DNA of 64,000 nucleotides, from positions 62,001 to 126,000 of the forward strand of contig NZ_JABWSY010000015.1 in assembly GCF_013396335.1 (NCBI RefSeq), written 5' to 3'. Position numbers and translations under genes: made by a program. This DNA comes from Bacillus sp. EB106-08-02-XG196. Its GTDB lineage: Bacteria; Bacillota; Bacilli; Bacillales; Cytobacillaceae. Positions 9,203 to 17,280 of the stretch are shown one piece after another. Below the pieces are notes generated by a model. The model was not told the origin of the DNA and did not search any database. It worked only from the letters and a program-made list of their open reading frames with translations. Within the stretch, counting starts at the first letter, position 1, and each line of letters begins with the position of its first letter.

Positions 9203-9484
9203 CTATTGTTTGGATGAAGAATACTTTTTTCTAGCTTTTCCATATCCAATGACATAACCGATGATGATGGCTCCGAGAGCGGCTTGTAACGAGAATAGTA
9301 AACTTTCAATCTCTCCACTTGGTGGTTCCCATATGGCATTAAACCAAGGCTCATAGTCAGGTGCTACTTCGGTAATCACTTCCTCCGCTTGCCCGTCTGC
9401 CCCACCAAATTCAGCATTTTTTAAAAAAATTAAAGGAATAATTGCTAATAGAATCACGAATAAAAATAATACTAAATTTCTCAT
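9203..9484 (-). CDS. cbiN: Cobalt transport accessory protein CbiN
   Basis: Small membrane protein of 93 aa with one transmembrane helix near each end (LVLFLFVILLAIIPLIF and LQAALGAIIIGYVIGYG) and an extracytoplasmic loop. The loop sequence FGGADGQAEEVI and DYEPWFNAIWEPPSGEIESLLF is typical of CbiN, which helps CbiM load Co(II). The gene starts one base after cbiM and is preceded by the cbiM stop region with AGGAGGTAAG, so it is coupled to cbiM. Confidence 0.93.
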   Translation of the reverse strand: MRNLVLFLFVILLAIIPLIFLKNAEFGGADGQAEEVITEVAPDYEPWFNAIWEPPSGEIESLLFSLQAALGAIIIGYVIGYGKARKKYSSSKQ

Positions 9485-9485
9485 G

Positions 9486-10244
9486 TTACCTTACCTCCTT
9501 CAGTGTAGGTAATTGATTTAATTCTGTCATATTATATTTTTGGAGTAAGTTCATCACAATAACCGTAAGTAAGCCTTCACTAATCGCTAAAGGTACTTGT
9601 GTAAAAGCAAAGATACTAGCAAACTTTACAAATGAAGCCATAAATCCACCTATCTCAGCAGGGAAAGCTAGAGCTAATTGAACCGATGTCACTAAATATG
9701 TCCCCAAATCCCCTAACATTGCAGCTAAAAAGACTGAAACGGCGACGGATACATTCATTTTTCTTCCACACTTGTATATTCCGTAAGAAAGTAAAGGTCC
9801 AACGACAGCCATTGAAAATGCATTCGCGCCTAAAGTAGTAATTCCACCATGTGCTAACAATAGTGATTGAAATAAAAGGACTATTGTTCCTAAAACACTC
9901 ATCGCCGTTGGACCAAATAAAATTGACCCCAATCCTACACCCGTTGGATGGGAACAACTACCTGTCACTGAAGGAATTTTCAACGCAGATAATACGAATG
10001 CAAATGCACCAGACAGACCTAGGATTGATTTCAGTTCAGGATTTTCTTTTAATTTCTTCGTAATCGATCGTATTCCAACGGCAACAAATGGAATGGTGAT
10101 CCCCCACCAAAAAACAGCCCAACCCAATGGTAGAAATCCTTCCATAATATGCATCGCATAGGCTGGACGATAAGAATTCGTCCAAAAATAGCTTGTTAAA
10201 CCTAACAGTACAACAAATGAAAACCATAATGATCTTTTTTTCAC
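9486..10244 (-). CDS. cbiM: Cobalt-binding S-component CbiM
   Basis: Substrate-specific membrane subunit of the cobalt ECF importer, 252 aa. A cleavable signal (residues 1 to about 30, ending YRPAYA) precedes MHIMEGFLPLGWAVFWWG; after cleavage the mature protein would begin Met-His, and the family uses this N-terminus and its His to hold Co(II). Further conserved parts are VTGSCSHPTGVGLGSILFGP, with a metal-site His, and LLLAHGGITTLGANAFSM. It is the first gene after the second B12 riboswitch and has AGGTAAG upstream of its ATG. Confidence 0.95.
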   Translation of the reverse strand: MKKRSLWFSFVVLLGLTSYFWTNSYRPAYAMHIMEGFLPLGWAVFWWGITIPFVAVGIRSITKKLKENPELKSILGLSGAFAFVLSALKIPSVTGSCSHPTGVGLGSILFGPTAMSVLGTIVLLFQSLLLAHGGITTLGANAFSMAVVGPLLSYGIYKCGRKMNVSVAVSVFLAAMLGDLGTYLVTSVQLALAFPAEIGGFMASFVKFASIFAFTQVPLAISEGLLTVIVMNLLQKYNMTELNQLPTLKEVR

Positions 10245-10282
10245 TTTAAACTTACCTCCATCGTTAAAATAGTAACCAAACT

Positions 10283-10318
10283 AAAAAGAGCATTTAAACC
10301 TGTTGGGTTTAAATGCTC
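10283..10318 (-). terminator. Attenuator terminator of the cbiM B12 riboswitch
   Basis: A near-perfect inverted repeat (GAGCATTTAAACC with GGTTTAAATGCTC, 10288-10318) is followed by TTTTT on the minus strand. It lies between the B12 aptamer and the cbiM start and is the likely off-switch element. Confidence 0.88.
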
Positions 10319-10414
10319 ACAAAAAACACTGGTATGTTCTGCTTTATTCATAAAAAAAGCATACTTCCGTCTCCGTAAACACATCCCTATATCCCGTAGG
10401 TCACGTCGTACTTT

Positions 10415-10587
10415 CTAAACAGGCAGGTCTCCTGACTTACCATCGATGCTCCTTGCGTCTTCCCGCTTTAAAATAAAGCAGTGACATTGTGCAAGTCGCT
10501 CCGGATTACAGTGGCGGGTACCGTGTCGGACTTTCACCGAACTTCCCTATTAAGCTATACATTCTTACATGCATAACACCTGTTTAA
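10415..10587 (-). promoter_or_regulatory. Cobalamin (B12) riboswitch upstream of cbiMNQO
   Basis: On the minus strand the P1 arms (AAACAGG near 10580 and CCTGTTT near 10417) enclose GGGAAGTTCGGTGAAAGTCC, a GCCAC-type segment in ACCCGCCACTGT (10508-10520) and the B12 box AAGTCAGGAGACCTGC (10423-10438). All aptamer landmarks are present. It should turn off cobalt import when cobalamin is plentiful. Confidence 0.93.
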
Positions 10588-10902
10588 AATATGTATATGA
10601 TTTTCTTTATAGTATATTAACAGACGCTTCTTGTCTACCATATTTTCTTGAAACACCTACTATTAGTGTAACAACAGGAAAACCATCCCCTTTAAAAGCT
10701 TTCTCAGTGATAGGGACACCATAAGGTAAAGTCTCCTCTATCAGAATCGGTGTTACATCACCAATTATTCAAACAAAATATCCCTGATTAAATATAGGAA
10801 GTCTATATAAAAATTCCTGTCACTATTCGAAATTTGTCGCATTCGAGAAGTGACAGGCACCTTTATGACTACGAATCAAAAGTCAGCGGTTGTTCATGCT
10901 AA
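10588..10902. other. Intergenic spacer between thiF end and B12 riboswitch
   Basis: No convincing gene. The end nearest thiF contains an imperfect inverted repeat at about 10819-10853 (TCACTATTCGA against TCGAGAAGTGA) ending in GTGACAGGCACC, similar to the GTGCC/GGCAC hairpin repeats found elsewhere in the window. The promoter of the cbiM operon should lie near 10590-10650 on the minus strand, but no consensus pair stands out. Confidence 0.4.
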
Positions 10903-11922
10903 TTAACCCAAGTATTTATGGTATAGCGACTTTGCTTCAGTAATATCCTTTGTTCCATGCACTAAAACCCTTCCGTCTTTAAAAATGACTAATCGGTGAG
11001 TATCCACTGTATAAGATAATAGGTAAGGATTTCGCTGTACCGTTCCCCTTTGATTCATGAATAGTTTTTCTAAAGCTTCCAAATTACGTACAACAGGAAC
11101 GGAAGGTCGTATCTGGACAGAATCTCTTCCACAAAGTACAGCTGACTTTGTTTGATTTTCAAAGGATAAAAATGGATAAGAGCGTTTTACGCCACAAGTA
11201 GGGCAATCCTCATTTTTCAGTTTATCTACATTTATGGAAGTATAATGATTTTTCCATAAATCAAAAGAAACCAGTTTGTTTCTTAATGAATCCCAATCAC
11301 CAACCAAAATTTTTAATGCTTCACTTATTTGAAGAGAAACAACCATGTTAACCGCTGGATTAATAATTCCTGCTGTATCACACGTTAATCCTCCTAGCGG
11401 AACGGTTTCTAGTATACAAGATAGGCAAGGCGTTTTTTCTGGAATAATGGTGTAGGATATTCCGTAGCTTCCAACGCAAGCACCGTAGATCCATGGGACT
11501 CCAACCTTTTGTGAAACATCGTTTATGATCATTCTTGTTTCGAAATTATCAGTGGCATCAATGATAAGATTCACATTTTCAGCCCACGTTTCAAGCTCTG
11601 CGACTGAGGCATCCGCAATGATTGCCTCAATGTCCACAGTAGAGTTAATGTCTGTTAAGCGATTTTTAGCAGCGATTACTTTTGGAATTCGATTTTTGGC
11701 ATCATCCTCTGTATATAATTGCTGCCGCTGTAAATTAGACCATTCTACATAATCACGATCCACAATGGTTAGTTTACCAATCCCAGCACGGACGAGTGCT
11801 TCGGCACTTGCTGTTCCAAGTGCCCCAGCTCCTATTATGAGTACATGCTTATTGAAAATTCGTTGTTGTCCCTCTTTACCAATAGGTGAAAATAGTTCTT
11901 GTCGTGAGTACCGATTATTCAC
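10903..11922 (-). CDS. thiF: ThiF/MoeB-type adenylyltransferase for ThiS
   Basis: E1-like enzyme that adenylates the C-terminal glycine of ThiS before sulfur transfer. The 339-aa protein has the nucleotide-binding loop VLIIGAGALGTASAEALVRAG, DRDYVEWSNLQRQQLY, the DATDNFETR motif, a cysteine in GGLTCDTAGI and paired zinc cysteines (CLSC, CPTC). After about residue 240 it has a rhodanese-less MoeB-like tail. The GTG start at 11922 overlaps the thiG stop by four bases (GTGA), which indicates coupled translation. It is the last gene of the thiamine cluster here; a following thiD, as in B. subtilis, is missing. Confidence 0.9.
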   Translation of the reverse strand: MNNRYSRQELFSPIGKEGQQRIFNKHVLIIGAGALGTASAEALVRAGIGKLTIVDRDYVEWSNLQRQQLYTEDDAKNRIPKVIAAKNRLTDINSTVDIEAIIADASVAELETWAENVNLIIDATDNFETRMIINDVSQKVGVPWIYGACVGSYGISYTIIPEKTPCLSCILETVPLGGLTCDTAGIINPAVNMVVSLQISEALKILVGDWDSLRNKLVSFDLWKNHYTSINVDKLKNEDCPTCGVKRSYPFLSFENQTKSAVLCGRDSVQIRPSVPVVRNLEALEKLFMNQRGTVQRNPYLLSYTVDTHRLVIFKDGRVLVHGTKDITEAKSLYHKYLG

Positions 11923-12686
11923 CCGATACTCATTCCTTCCTTTGGACTGCTTGCTGCAGCATATCTCTTTTTCTCGATTCGGCCGGCTTCATAGCCTAAT
12001 CGTCCAGCTTCAATCGCTAATTTCATTGCTTTTGCCATTTTTACCGGATCCTTGGCTGCTGATACAGCCGTATTTAATAACACACCATCGGCTCCTATTT
12101 CCATAGCCAATGCAGCATCAGCTGGTGAGCCAATACCAGCATCCACGATAACAGGAACAACCGCTTGTTCAATAATAAAGCTAAGGTTGACAGGATTGAT
12201 GATACCTTGACCAGAACCTATCGGCGAGGCCCCTGGCATGATCGCATGACAGCCTGCTTCTTGAAGTTTCCTAGCCAAAACTACATCGTCGGAGGTATAG
12301 GGGAGGACAATAAAGCCTTCCTTCACCAATTCTTCCGTTGCCTTTAGGGTTTCAATCGGGTCAGGAAGTAAGGTTTTATCACAGCCGATCACTTCCACTT
12401 TAATCATATCGCATAGGCCTGAAGCTTTTGCTAGTTTTGCGATCCGGACAGCCTCTGCTGCTGTTTTCGCTCCTGCAGTATTTGGCAGCAACCTATATTT
12501 ATTGGTATCCAGCTGTTCTAAAAAATTCGGCTGGCTTGCTTCAAAAATATTCATTCGTCTAACCGCAAATGTGAGAATTTCTGCTTCAGAAACTTCCACC
12601 GCTTCCTTCTGGATGTCAAAGCTTGGATACTTTCCCGTTCCAAGTAACAAACGAGATTGAAAGGATAATGAACCGATTTTTAACAT
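11919..12686 (-). CDS. thiG: Thiazole synthase ThiG
   Basis: ThiG condenses deoxyxylulose phosphate, dehydroglycine and ThiS-thiocarboxylate sulfur to the thiazole of thiamine. The 255-aa protein has the family start KIGSLSFQSRLLLGTGKYPS, the Schiff-base lysine in MIKVEVIGCDKTLLPDP, and the phosphate-binding segments IMPGASPIGSGQGI and VDAGIGSPADAALAME. The length is normal. It lies one base after thiS and overlaps thiF by four bases. Confidence 0.96.
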   Translation of the reverse strand: MLKIGSLSFQSRLLLGTGKYPSFDIQKEAVEVSEAEILTFAVRRMNIFEASQPNFLEQLDTNKYRLLPNTAGAKTAAEAVRIAKLAKASGLCDMIKVEVIGCDKTLLPDPIETLKATEELVKEGFIVLPYTSDDVVLARKLQEAGCHAIMPGASPIGSGQGIINPVNLSFIIEQAVVPVIVDAGIGSPADAALAMEIGADGVLLNTAVSAAKDPVKMAKAMKLAIEAGRLGYEAGRIEKKRYAAASSPKEGMSIG

Positions 12687-12687
12687 A

Positions 12688-12891
12688 TCAACCGCCTCCT
12701 ACAAAATGGACTATTTCGATTCGATCTTTATCTGATAATCTAGTACTTTGGTGTTCTACCTTGTTTACGATTTCACCGTTTACTTCCACAATAACGACCC
12801 TATTATGGATTTCATAATGTTTCAGAACATCGGAAATAAATACTACATGTTCTGGTAATTGGATTAACTCCCCATTTAATATTACCCTCAT
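12688..12891 (-). CDS. thiS: Sulfur carrier protein ThiS
   Basis: Ubiquitin-like 67-aa sulfur carrier. The C-terminus IEIVHFVGGG ends in the required Gly-Gly, which ThiF adenylates and which then carries the sulfur for ThiG. The N-terminal MRVILNGELIQL and central VVIVEVNGEIV strands fit the beta-grasp fold. ATG overlaps the thiO stop by four bases. Confidence 0.95.
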   Translation of the reverse strand: MRVILNGELIQLPEHVVFISDVLKHYEIHNRVVIVEVNGEIVNKVEHQSTRLSDKDRIEIVHFVGGG

Positions 12892-14042
12892 GTTATACCT
12901 CCTATTGTTTCTTTGGGTCTTTCTAAGTGAAAAGCTGAGAGTAGATCCTCATCTAGCAAACTGCCTGCTACTAAATCAGCTACTAGTTTCCCTGTCATAG
13001 GGCTTAATAAAATCCCATTTCTAAAATGCCCAGCAGCTACAAATAACCCCTTCCATCTTGGATGCTCACCAATATAAGGAAGTCCATCTCCTGTCTGAGG
13101 TCGAATTCCAGACCATACTCGCTCCCATGCAGCATCCTTAATCTCCGGAACCAGTTGAGTGGCTCTTTCTATTAATCTTGCGATACCCTTAGGTGTAACG
13201 GAGCTATCATATGTATTTTCAATCATGGTCGCACCGATATAAATTTCCCCATTCCGTTTTGGTACGAGGTAACATCGTTTATCTGAAAAAATCGTTGTGT
13301 TGATCATCGGCTTTTCCGTCCTAACCGAAAAGCATTCGCCTTTCACTGGAAACACGCTAATATCAATTCCTGATTCACGCATTAATTTTGCAGACCAAGC
13401 TCCAGTGGCAACGACAACTTGATCACAGTTTACGATTCCATTGGTGGTTATAACGCCTCTCACCTGACTGTTTTCAAATTTAAAAGAAAGGACCTCCGTA
13501 TTTTGGCGTATTTCCGCCCCAAAATGGACAGCTGCTTTTGCAAAAGCTTGTGTTAACTTTGCTGGCTGCACATGACCATCATTTGGGAGGTACATCCCAC
13601 CAGCTAAACTGGGTGACAGGGATGGCTCCATTTCTCTTAATTCCTTTGTATCCAGCCATTTTATTGCTGGATCCCATTTTCTTTGAAAGGTGACCTGTTT
13701 TTTTACTGCTAATGCGATTTCTTCGGATTCTGCAATTTTTAACATTCCTTTATTCACATACTCGATATCGACTCCGCTGAATTCAAATAACTCACTAGAG
13801 AGATCAGAAAACATCTTCTGACTTTTTAAAGCCATCTGGAATAAGGGGCCGTCTTGTTCCAGCTCCGCTTGTGCTGCCAGCATTCCCGCAGCTGCACTTG
13901 AAGCTTGACAAGCCAATTGATTCTTCTCAATTATGATTACTTTTCTTCCTATCTTTGATAGCTGATAGGCAATCGAGGCTCCGTTAATTCCTCCTCCGAT
14001 TATGGCAACATCAAATGAATTTTCCAATTTATCCACCTCCAT
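12888..14042 (-). CDS. thiO: Glycine oxidase ThiO
   Basis: FAD-dependent glycine oxidase that supplies dehydroglycine for ThiG. The 384-aa protein has the N-terminal FAD motif VAIIGGGINGASIAYQLSK, followed by the acidic strand end KVIIIEK, and C-terminal GIRPQTGDGLPYIGEHP and VAAGHFRNGILLSP, which are characteristic of ThiO. Cluster position between tenI and thiS agrees. The start ATG lies inside the 3' end of tenI (14-base overlap), preceded by GGAGG. Confidence 0.94.
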   Translation of the reverse strand: MEVDKLENSFDVAIIGGGINGASIAYQLSKIGRKVIIIEKNQLACQASSAAAGMLAAQAELEQDGPLFQMALKSQKMFSDLSSELFEFSGVDIEYVNKGMLKIAESEEIALAVKKQVTFQRKWDPAIKWLDTKELREMEPSLSPSLAGGMYLPNDGHVQPAKLTQAFAKAAVHFGAEIRQNTEVLSFKFENSQVRGVITTNGIVNCDQVVVATGAWSAKLMRESGIDISVFPVKGECFSVRTEKPMINTTIFSDKRCYLVPKRNGEIYIGATMIENTYDSSVTPKGIARLIERATQLVPEIKDAAWERVWSGIRPQTGDGLPYIGEHPRWKGLFVAAGHFRNGILLSPMTGKLVADLVAGSLLDEDLLSAFHLERPKETIGGIT

Positions 14043-14601
14043 GATTTAATGCCTTACGATAAGCCTTTACTGCCAATAATGGGTCACGCGCATCTAAAAC
14101 ACCTGACATGACAGCAATCCCTATTGCCCCTTCCTTTAGAACCTGCTCCGTATTATCAGATGTGATCCCTCCAATGGCAATCACATCAATATCTAAATTT
14201 GAAAGCATTTTTAATTCCTCAAGACCTTTTGGATTCTTACCTGGTTTTGATTGAGAATGGAAAACATGTCCGTATAGAACGTAATCTGCACCCTTCTCTT
14301 TTGCTTTTAGACCTTCCTGATAGGAATGGATAGAACTCCCTATCCTAAGTTGAGGAAAGTTTTCTTTTACACTGGCTGTATCTAAACTATGAAAGGCTAA
14401 TTGAACGCCTCTGGCCCCTGTTACGAGTGCAACATCTGCCCGGTCATTAATCATGATCTTTGATAGTGGTATGTTATTTTTTGTTAAAAGTTCGACGGTT
14501 TGAAATAATTCCCTAGCACTTTTTTGTTTTTCTCGTATATGAATTGCCGTTATATATGGATGAATATCACTTACAATTTCCCCTAACTGTTCGATTGCCA
14601 T
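14029..14601 (-). CDS. tenI: Thiazole tautomerase TenI
   Basis: TenI aromatises the thiazole product of ThiG; it belongs to the thiamine-phosphate-synthase-like TIM barrels. AIHIREK, LSKIMINDRADVAL, GSSIHSYQEGLKA, ADYVLYGHVF and VIAIGGITSDN are all typical. From the first ATG the product is 190 aa, but in-frame codons upstream of it read NELHIISNGK, matching the usual TenI N-terminus (MELHAIT in B. subtilis), with no ATG, GTG or TTG in the right place. AGGAGG at 14660-14665 and AAAGGGA at 14631-14637 lie upstream, so a rare start codon (for example ATA at 14652 or ATT at 14619), a lost start or a sequence error is possible. Confidence 0.88.
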   Translation of the reverse strand: MAIEQLGEIVSDIHPYITAIHIREKQKSARELFQTVELLTKNNIPLSKIMINDRADVALVTGARGVQLAFHSLDTASVKENFPQLRIGSSIHSYQEGLKAKEKGADYVLYGHVFHSQSKPGKNPKGLEELKMLSNLDIDVIAIGGITSDNTEQVLKEGAIGIAVMSGVLDARDPLLAVKAYRKALNHGGG

Positions 14602-14701
14602 TTTACCATTGGATATAATATGTAACTCGTTCCCTTTAACACTCGTTAATATACAAGTCCCTCCTATTTGAAGATTCTACTGTTCTATGAAATCAAGGAA
14701 A

Positions 14702-14736
14702 CAACAAAAAACCACTTCCTATAGTAAGAAAGTGGT
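14702..14736 (-). terminator. Attenuator terminator of the TPP riboswitch
   Basis: The inverted repeat ACCACTT / AAGTGGT (14711-14717 and 14730-14736) is followed by a T run on the minus strand. It lies between the TPP aptamer and tenI and is the probable ligand-controlled terminator. Confidence 0.88.
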
Positions 14737-14779
14737 CGAAAAATTTGAAATAAAAGCATTCGCTCTCCAAATATCGAAT

Positions 14780-14880
14780 TTCCCACTTCCCTACGCTGGT
14801 ATAACCCAGATCAGGTTCATAGAGTCCCGAAGTAGCACTTCAATCTCAGCCTTTTAAAAAGGCACCTCTAGCGGATTTGA
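14780..14880 (-). promoter_or_regulatory. TPP (thi-box) riboswitch
   Basis: On the minus strand: CTAGAGGTGCC, then GGCTGAGATTGAAG, GGGACTCTATGAACCTGATCT and GGGTTATACCAGCGTAGGGAA. These are the conserved THI-element segments in the right order. It precedes tenI and should repress the thiazole genes when thiamine pyrophosphate is plentiful. Confidence 0.96.
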
Positions 14881-15117
14881 TTCATCTATTCATTTGAAAT
14901 AATTACACTACATGGATAATATTAGCACGTTGATTAGAAATGTCAATTTTCTGATTTTGTTTATTCGTGGGAATAACAAGAGAAAAAAAGGTGCAAGGGC
15001 CCATCAAAGGGATACCCCTAGCACTTTTCTTGTAAAACCGTTGCTAATTTTTGGTTACTATTTAAGAGATCGTCTAACATAGCCAGTACCATATTTTATG
15101 ATTCTAGGCTTGCTCCC

Positions 15118-15275
15118 TCTAAATCATCATTTTAACCAGAAAATTGACAGCCAACAAAGGTGTTCCCTCATACCTCTGATAAAAATAAACCAGTCATGAA
15201 AATAAATCTAGTTTTTATTTTAGCAACAGGAGAATTTAAGACTTGGTTGAAATCCGATACAATCCAATCGGTTTG
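15118..15275. repeat. Chimeric debris copied from the AAC(3) and M20 dipeptidase tails
   Basis: Bases 15118-15225 match 40979-41085 with scattered differences (shared CATCATTTTAACCA, AAAATAAACCAGTCA), a segment that covers the 3' end and downstream flank of the AAC(3)-like gene. Bases 15222-15270 match the dipeptidase tail at about 43629-43680 (shared CAACAGGAGAATTTA, GAAATCCGATACAATC). In the intact locus these lie about 2.6 kb apart, so here they have been joined. No gene is encoded. A hairpin at about 14988-15032 (AAAAGGTGC with GCACTTTT) lies just before it. Confidence 0.7.
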
Positions 15276-15522
15276 GGCGCGCTTTTGGAGAGGTTGCCCT
15301 TGTCAGTTTCGGTACAAAATGCGTCGATAAAGCGGTAAAATTAACGAAAGGCGTAAAGATAGTTGAAGAAGCTGACGGAGTTAGAGTTGTTGACACTCTC
15401 TCTTGTCAACGTAATCACACCTTATTTCATTTTTTTTATTAAGCCTAAACCTTCCAATAAATATACTGGTAATGAATTCCAAACTGAAGGCGAAGCATTA
15501 ATTAATATAGCTAGAAATTAAG
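15275..15522 (+). pseudogene. Remnant of an LXG/YeeF-like polymorphic toxin
   Basis: Translation of the plus strand without a start gives FGRAFGEVALVSFGTK, AVKLTKGVKIVEE and ADGVRVVDTL. This Gly-rich, Lys/Val/Ala-rich linker is of the kind that precedes the C-terminal toxin domain in Bacillus LXG (YeeF-like) proteins. After a disruption near 15420 a second piece reads PKPSNKYTGNEFQTEGEALI and ends in a stop at 15520. The LXG domain and most of the toxin domain are absent, so it is a relic. The match is by motif memory only and could be checked by a protein search. Confidence 0.5.
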
Positions 15523-15550
15523 GACTAACCTCGATTGGTTAGTCCTTTTT
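15519..15550 (+). terminator. Intrinsic terminator after the toxin remnant
   Basis: AAGGACTAACC tcga TTGGTTAGTCC followed by TTTTT on the plus strand. The strong stem and T run directly follow the stop of the relic frame, which supports the view that a real gene once ended here. Confidence 0.85.
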
Positions 15551-15630
15551 AGAAAAATGCAACCGAAATTTGGAAGTAGCTTGACACTTGTACCGAAAAA
15601 AAGTGGGATGCTATTCGATCCCTCCCTTTC

Positions 15631-16290
15631 CTAGCTATTGATTAATTCTAAAAACGAACAGATCGTTAAGATCCCTTTATCAAAGTTTTCTAAGTTAAAA
15701 TGTTCATTCGGAGCATGGAGATTTTCATCTGGCAAGCCGAATCCCATTAAGACAACAGGAGAATTTAAGGTATGGCTGAAATCCGATACAATCGGAATGG
15801 AGCCCCCTTCTCTTTTATAAACAGATGCTTTTCCATAAACCTTTTCATAGGCTTCAGCCGCTTTTTGGATCATCGGACTATCGATTGGGGTTAAGAATGG
15901 ATTACCTGTATCTTGAAGTGTTACTTTTACTGTGCATCCTTTTGGTGCTTGTTCTTCTAAATGCTTTTTGATTAAGCCCTGGATTTTTTCGGGATTTTGA
16001 TTATTGACTAGACGGCAAGTGATTTTGGCATGTGCCTCGTTTGGAATTACGGTTTTTGTACCTTCCCCCTGAAATCCGCCCCATATGCCGTTTAATTCTA
16101 ATGTTGGCCGAGAACTGATTTTTTCAGGATATGGATAATTTGTTTCCCCTCCCGTTATCTTGTTGAATAAAAGAGACTGGTATATCATTTTCCCTAATTT
16201 CATTAAGGAAATATATCCCTTTGAATTAAAATCCCAAAGATGTTGAGCCAAAGGTTTATTTTGTATTTTATAAGTTACAAATCCATACAA
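15631..16290 (-). pseudogene. Truncated second copy of the M20 dipeptidase C-terminal half
   Basis: The frame encodes 219 aa. From about residue 46 (TGGETNYPYPEKISSR) to the end it is nearly identical to the C-terminal part of the intact dipeptidase at 43514-44875. The first 45 residues (starting MYGFVTYKIQNKPLAQ) are unrelated to that enzyme. The missing N-terminal half holds the metal ligands YGHYDVQP, RGATDDKG and EGEEEIGS, so the product could not be an active peptidase. DNA similarity continues past the stop into the terminator hairpin (about 15597-15630 against 43475-43513), so this is a DNA duplication, not convergent sequence. No clear ribosome binding site is seen. Confidence 0.85.
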
Positions 16291-16398
16291 GTATGCGCAA
16301 TGTACAAATGATAGTTAGATACCTTCTTTATTGAATAGAAACAACGAAATTAAGAAAACTATTTGAGTACTAACTAAAGTGGAAGTATTTAATAAATA

Positions 16399-16899
16399 AT
16401 GAGACTTCTTGGACTTGTACTTGTATTAGCTTTAGCACTTACTGGATGTAATCAAACTGACACAAAAAAACAACAAATCAGTGGTAACACAACATATGAC
16501 GTATCTAATGTATCTGACAAAACTAACAACGGTAAAGCGGTTGGTAAAGAATATGGTGGTAAAGGAACTGGATATGGACAAGTTAAGAAGATTGAAGGTC
16601 AAGTTCCTCCACCTATAATTGAACCTCCGTTGGGAGCAGAGGTTCAGCTTGAAAAGTTTACTGAGGAGACTCTAAGTAGAGGAGTTACTAAGGTAGAGTA
16701 TGTTCCTGATTACTGGGTAGGTGGAGATATGATTCTTATCCATTTTGAAGGCTATAGCCTAGAGTATTTCATGGATTGGACTGAATAATTCAAGGTGGAG
16801 GCTAAGGCTCAGGAGCTTTATGGTAGCAAGTTTAATGAGATGAGTTACATGGTCACTGACACAGAGAATATACTTCAGATTTATTATTATCAAGAGTAG
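16399..16899 (+). pseudogene. Lipoprotein gene interrupted by an in-frame TAA
   Basis: The first 129 codons encode a lipoprotein precursor with signal MRLLGLVLVLALALTGC, whose lipobox Cys is residue 17, then a polar linker and GGDMILIHFEGYSLEYFMDW. A TAA stands at 16786-16788. The same frame continues open for 36 more codons (FKVEAKAQELYGS, MVTDTENILQIYYYQE) to TAG at 16897, directly before a terminator, so the natural gene probably had 166 codons and has gained a nonsense codon. The shortened product may still be made. It lies just after an LXG-type relic, and an immunity role is conceivable but not shown. I do not recognise the family. Confidence 0.6.
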
Positions 16900-16914
16900 T
16901 TTCTACGTAAAGTA

Positions 16915-16950
16915 ATAAGCAGCCTCCGGGTTGCTTTTATTTTTTTCCCG
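16915..16950 (+). terminator. Terminator after the lipoprotein gene
   Basis: AAGCAGCC tccg GGTTGCTT followed by TTATTTTTTT on the plus strand, immediately downstream of the TAG at 16897. Confidence 0.75.
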
Positions 16951-17231
16951 TGGTCCACACAAGAAAAAGTGACCAATTCAGACACTCGTGTTTATCTCTG
17001 ACATTAGTTTTCTATTACTCATAATCAGATATAAAGTATTCACACCCTTTTACATCTACATAGTAAGGAGACATTATTTGGTATGTTTTTCGATCATTTG
17101 GTGCTAAACCTTCATTTCCAACTGCATAAGTATAATTTGTATCAATCAACGTTTAGAGTCTAATGAAACGTTTGAAGCCTATGGAGAATTTATTGTGGAC
17201 CATGCTATCAGTCCAAATAAGAGCTAAAATG
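16951..17231. other. Spacer with a short open remnant
   Basis: No complete gene. Plus-strand codons 17142-17227 read RLESNETFEAYGEFIVDHAI and end with TAA, which looks like the 3' tail of a lost gene. Nothing upstream in this frame is convincing. Confidence 0.3.
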
Positions 17232-17268
17232 ATAAAAAAAAAGAGTCCTGATCTGATCAGGACTCCCA
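17232..17268 (-). terminator. Terminator of the subtilase gene
   Basis: GAGTCCTGATCAGATCAGGACTC, a perfect palindrome, followed by nine T on the minus strand, 12 bases after the stop of the subtilase gene. Confidence 0.93.
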
Positions 17269-17280
17269 AAGCAAATTGAA

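Noticed and set aside
9655..9957. 100-codon frame inside cbiM
   Set aside because: Shadow frame; cbiM is unmistakable in the overlapping frame.
16786..16788. Recoding (selenocysteine) at the stop in the lipoprotein gene
   Set aside because: The codon is TAA, not TGA, so Sec insertion does not apply.
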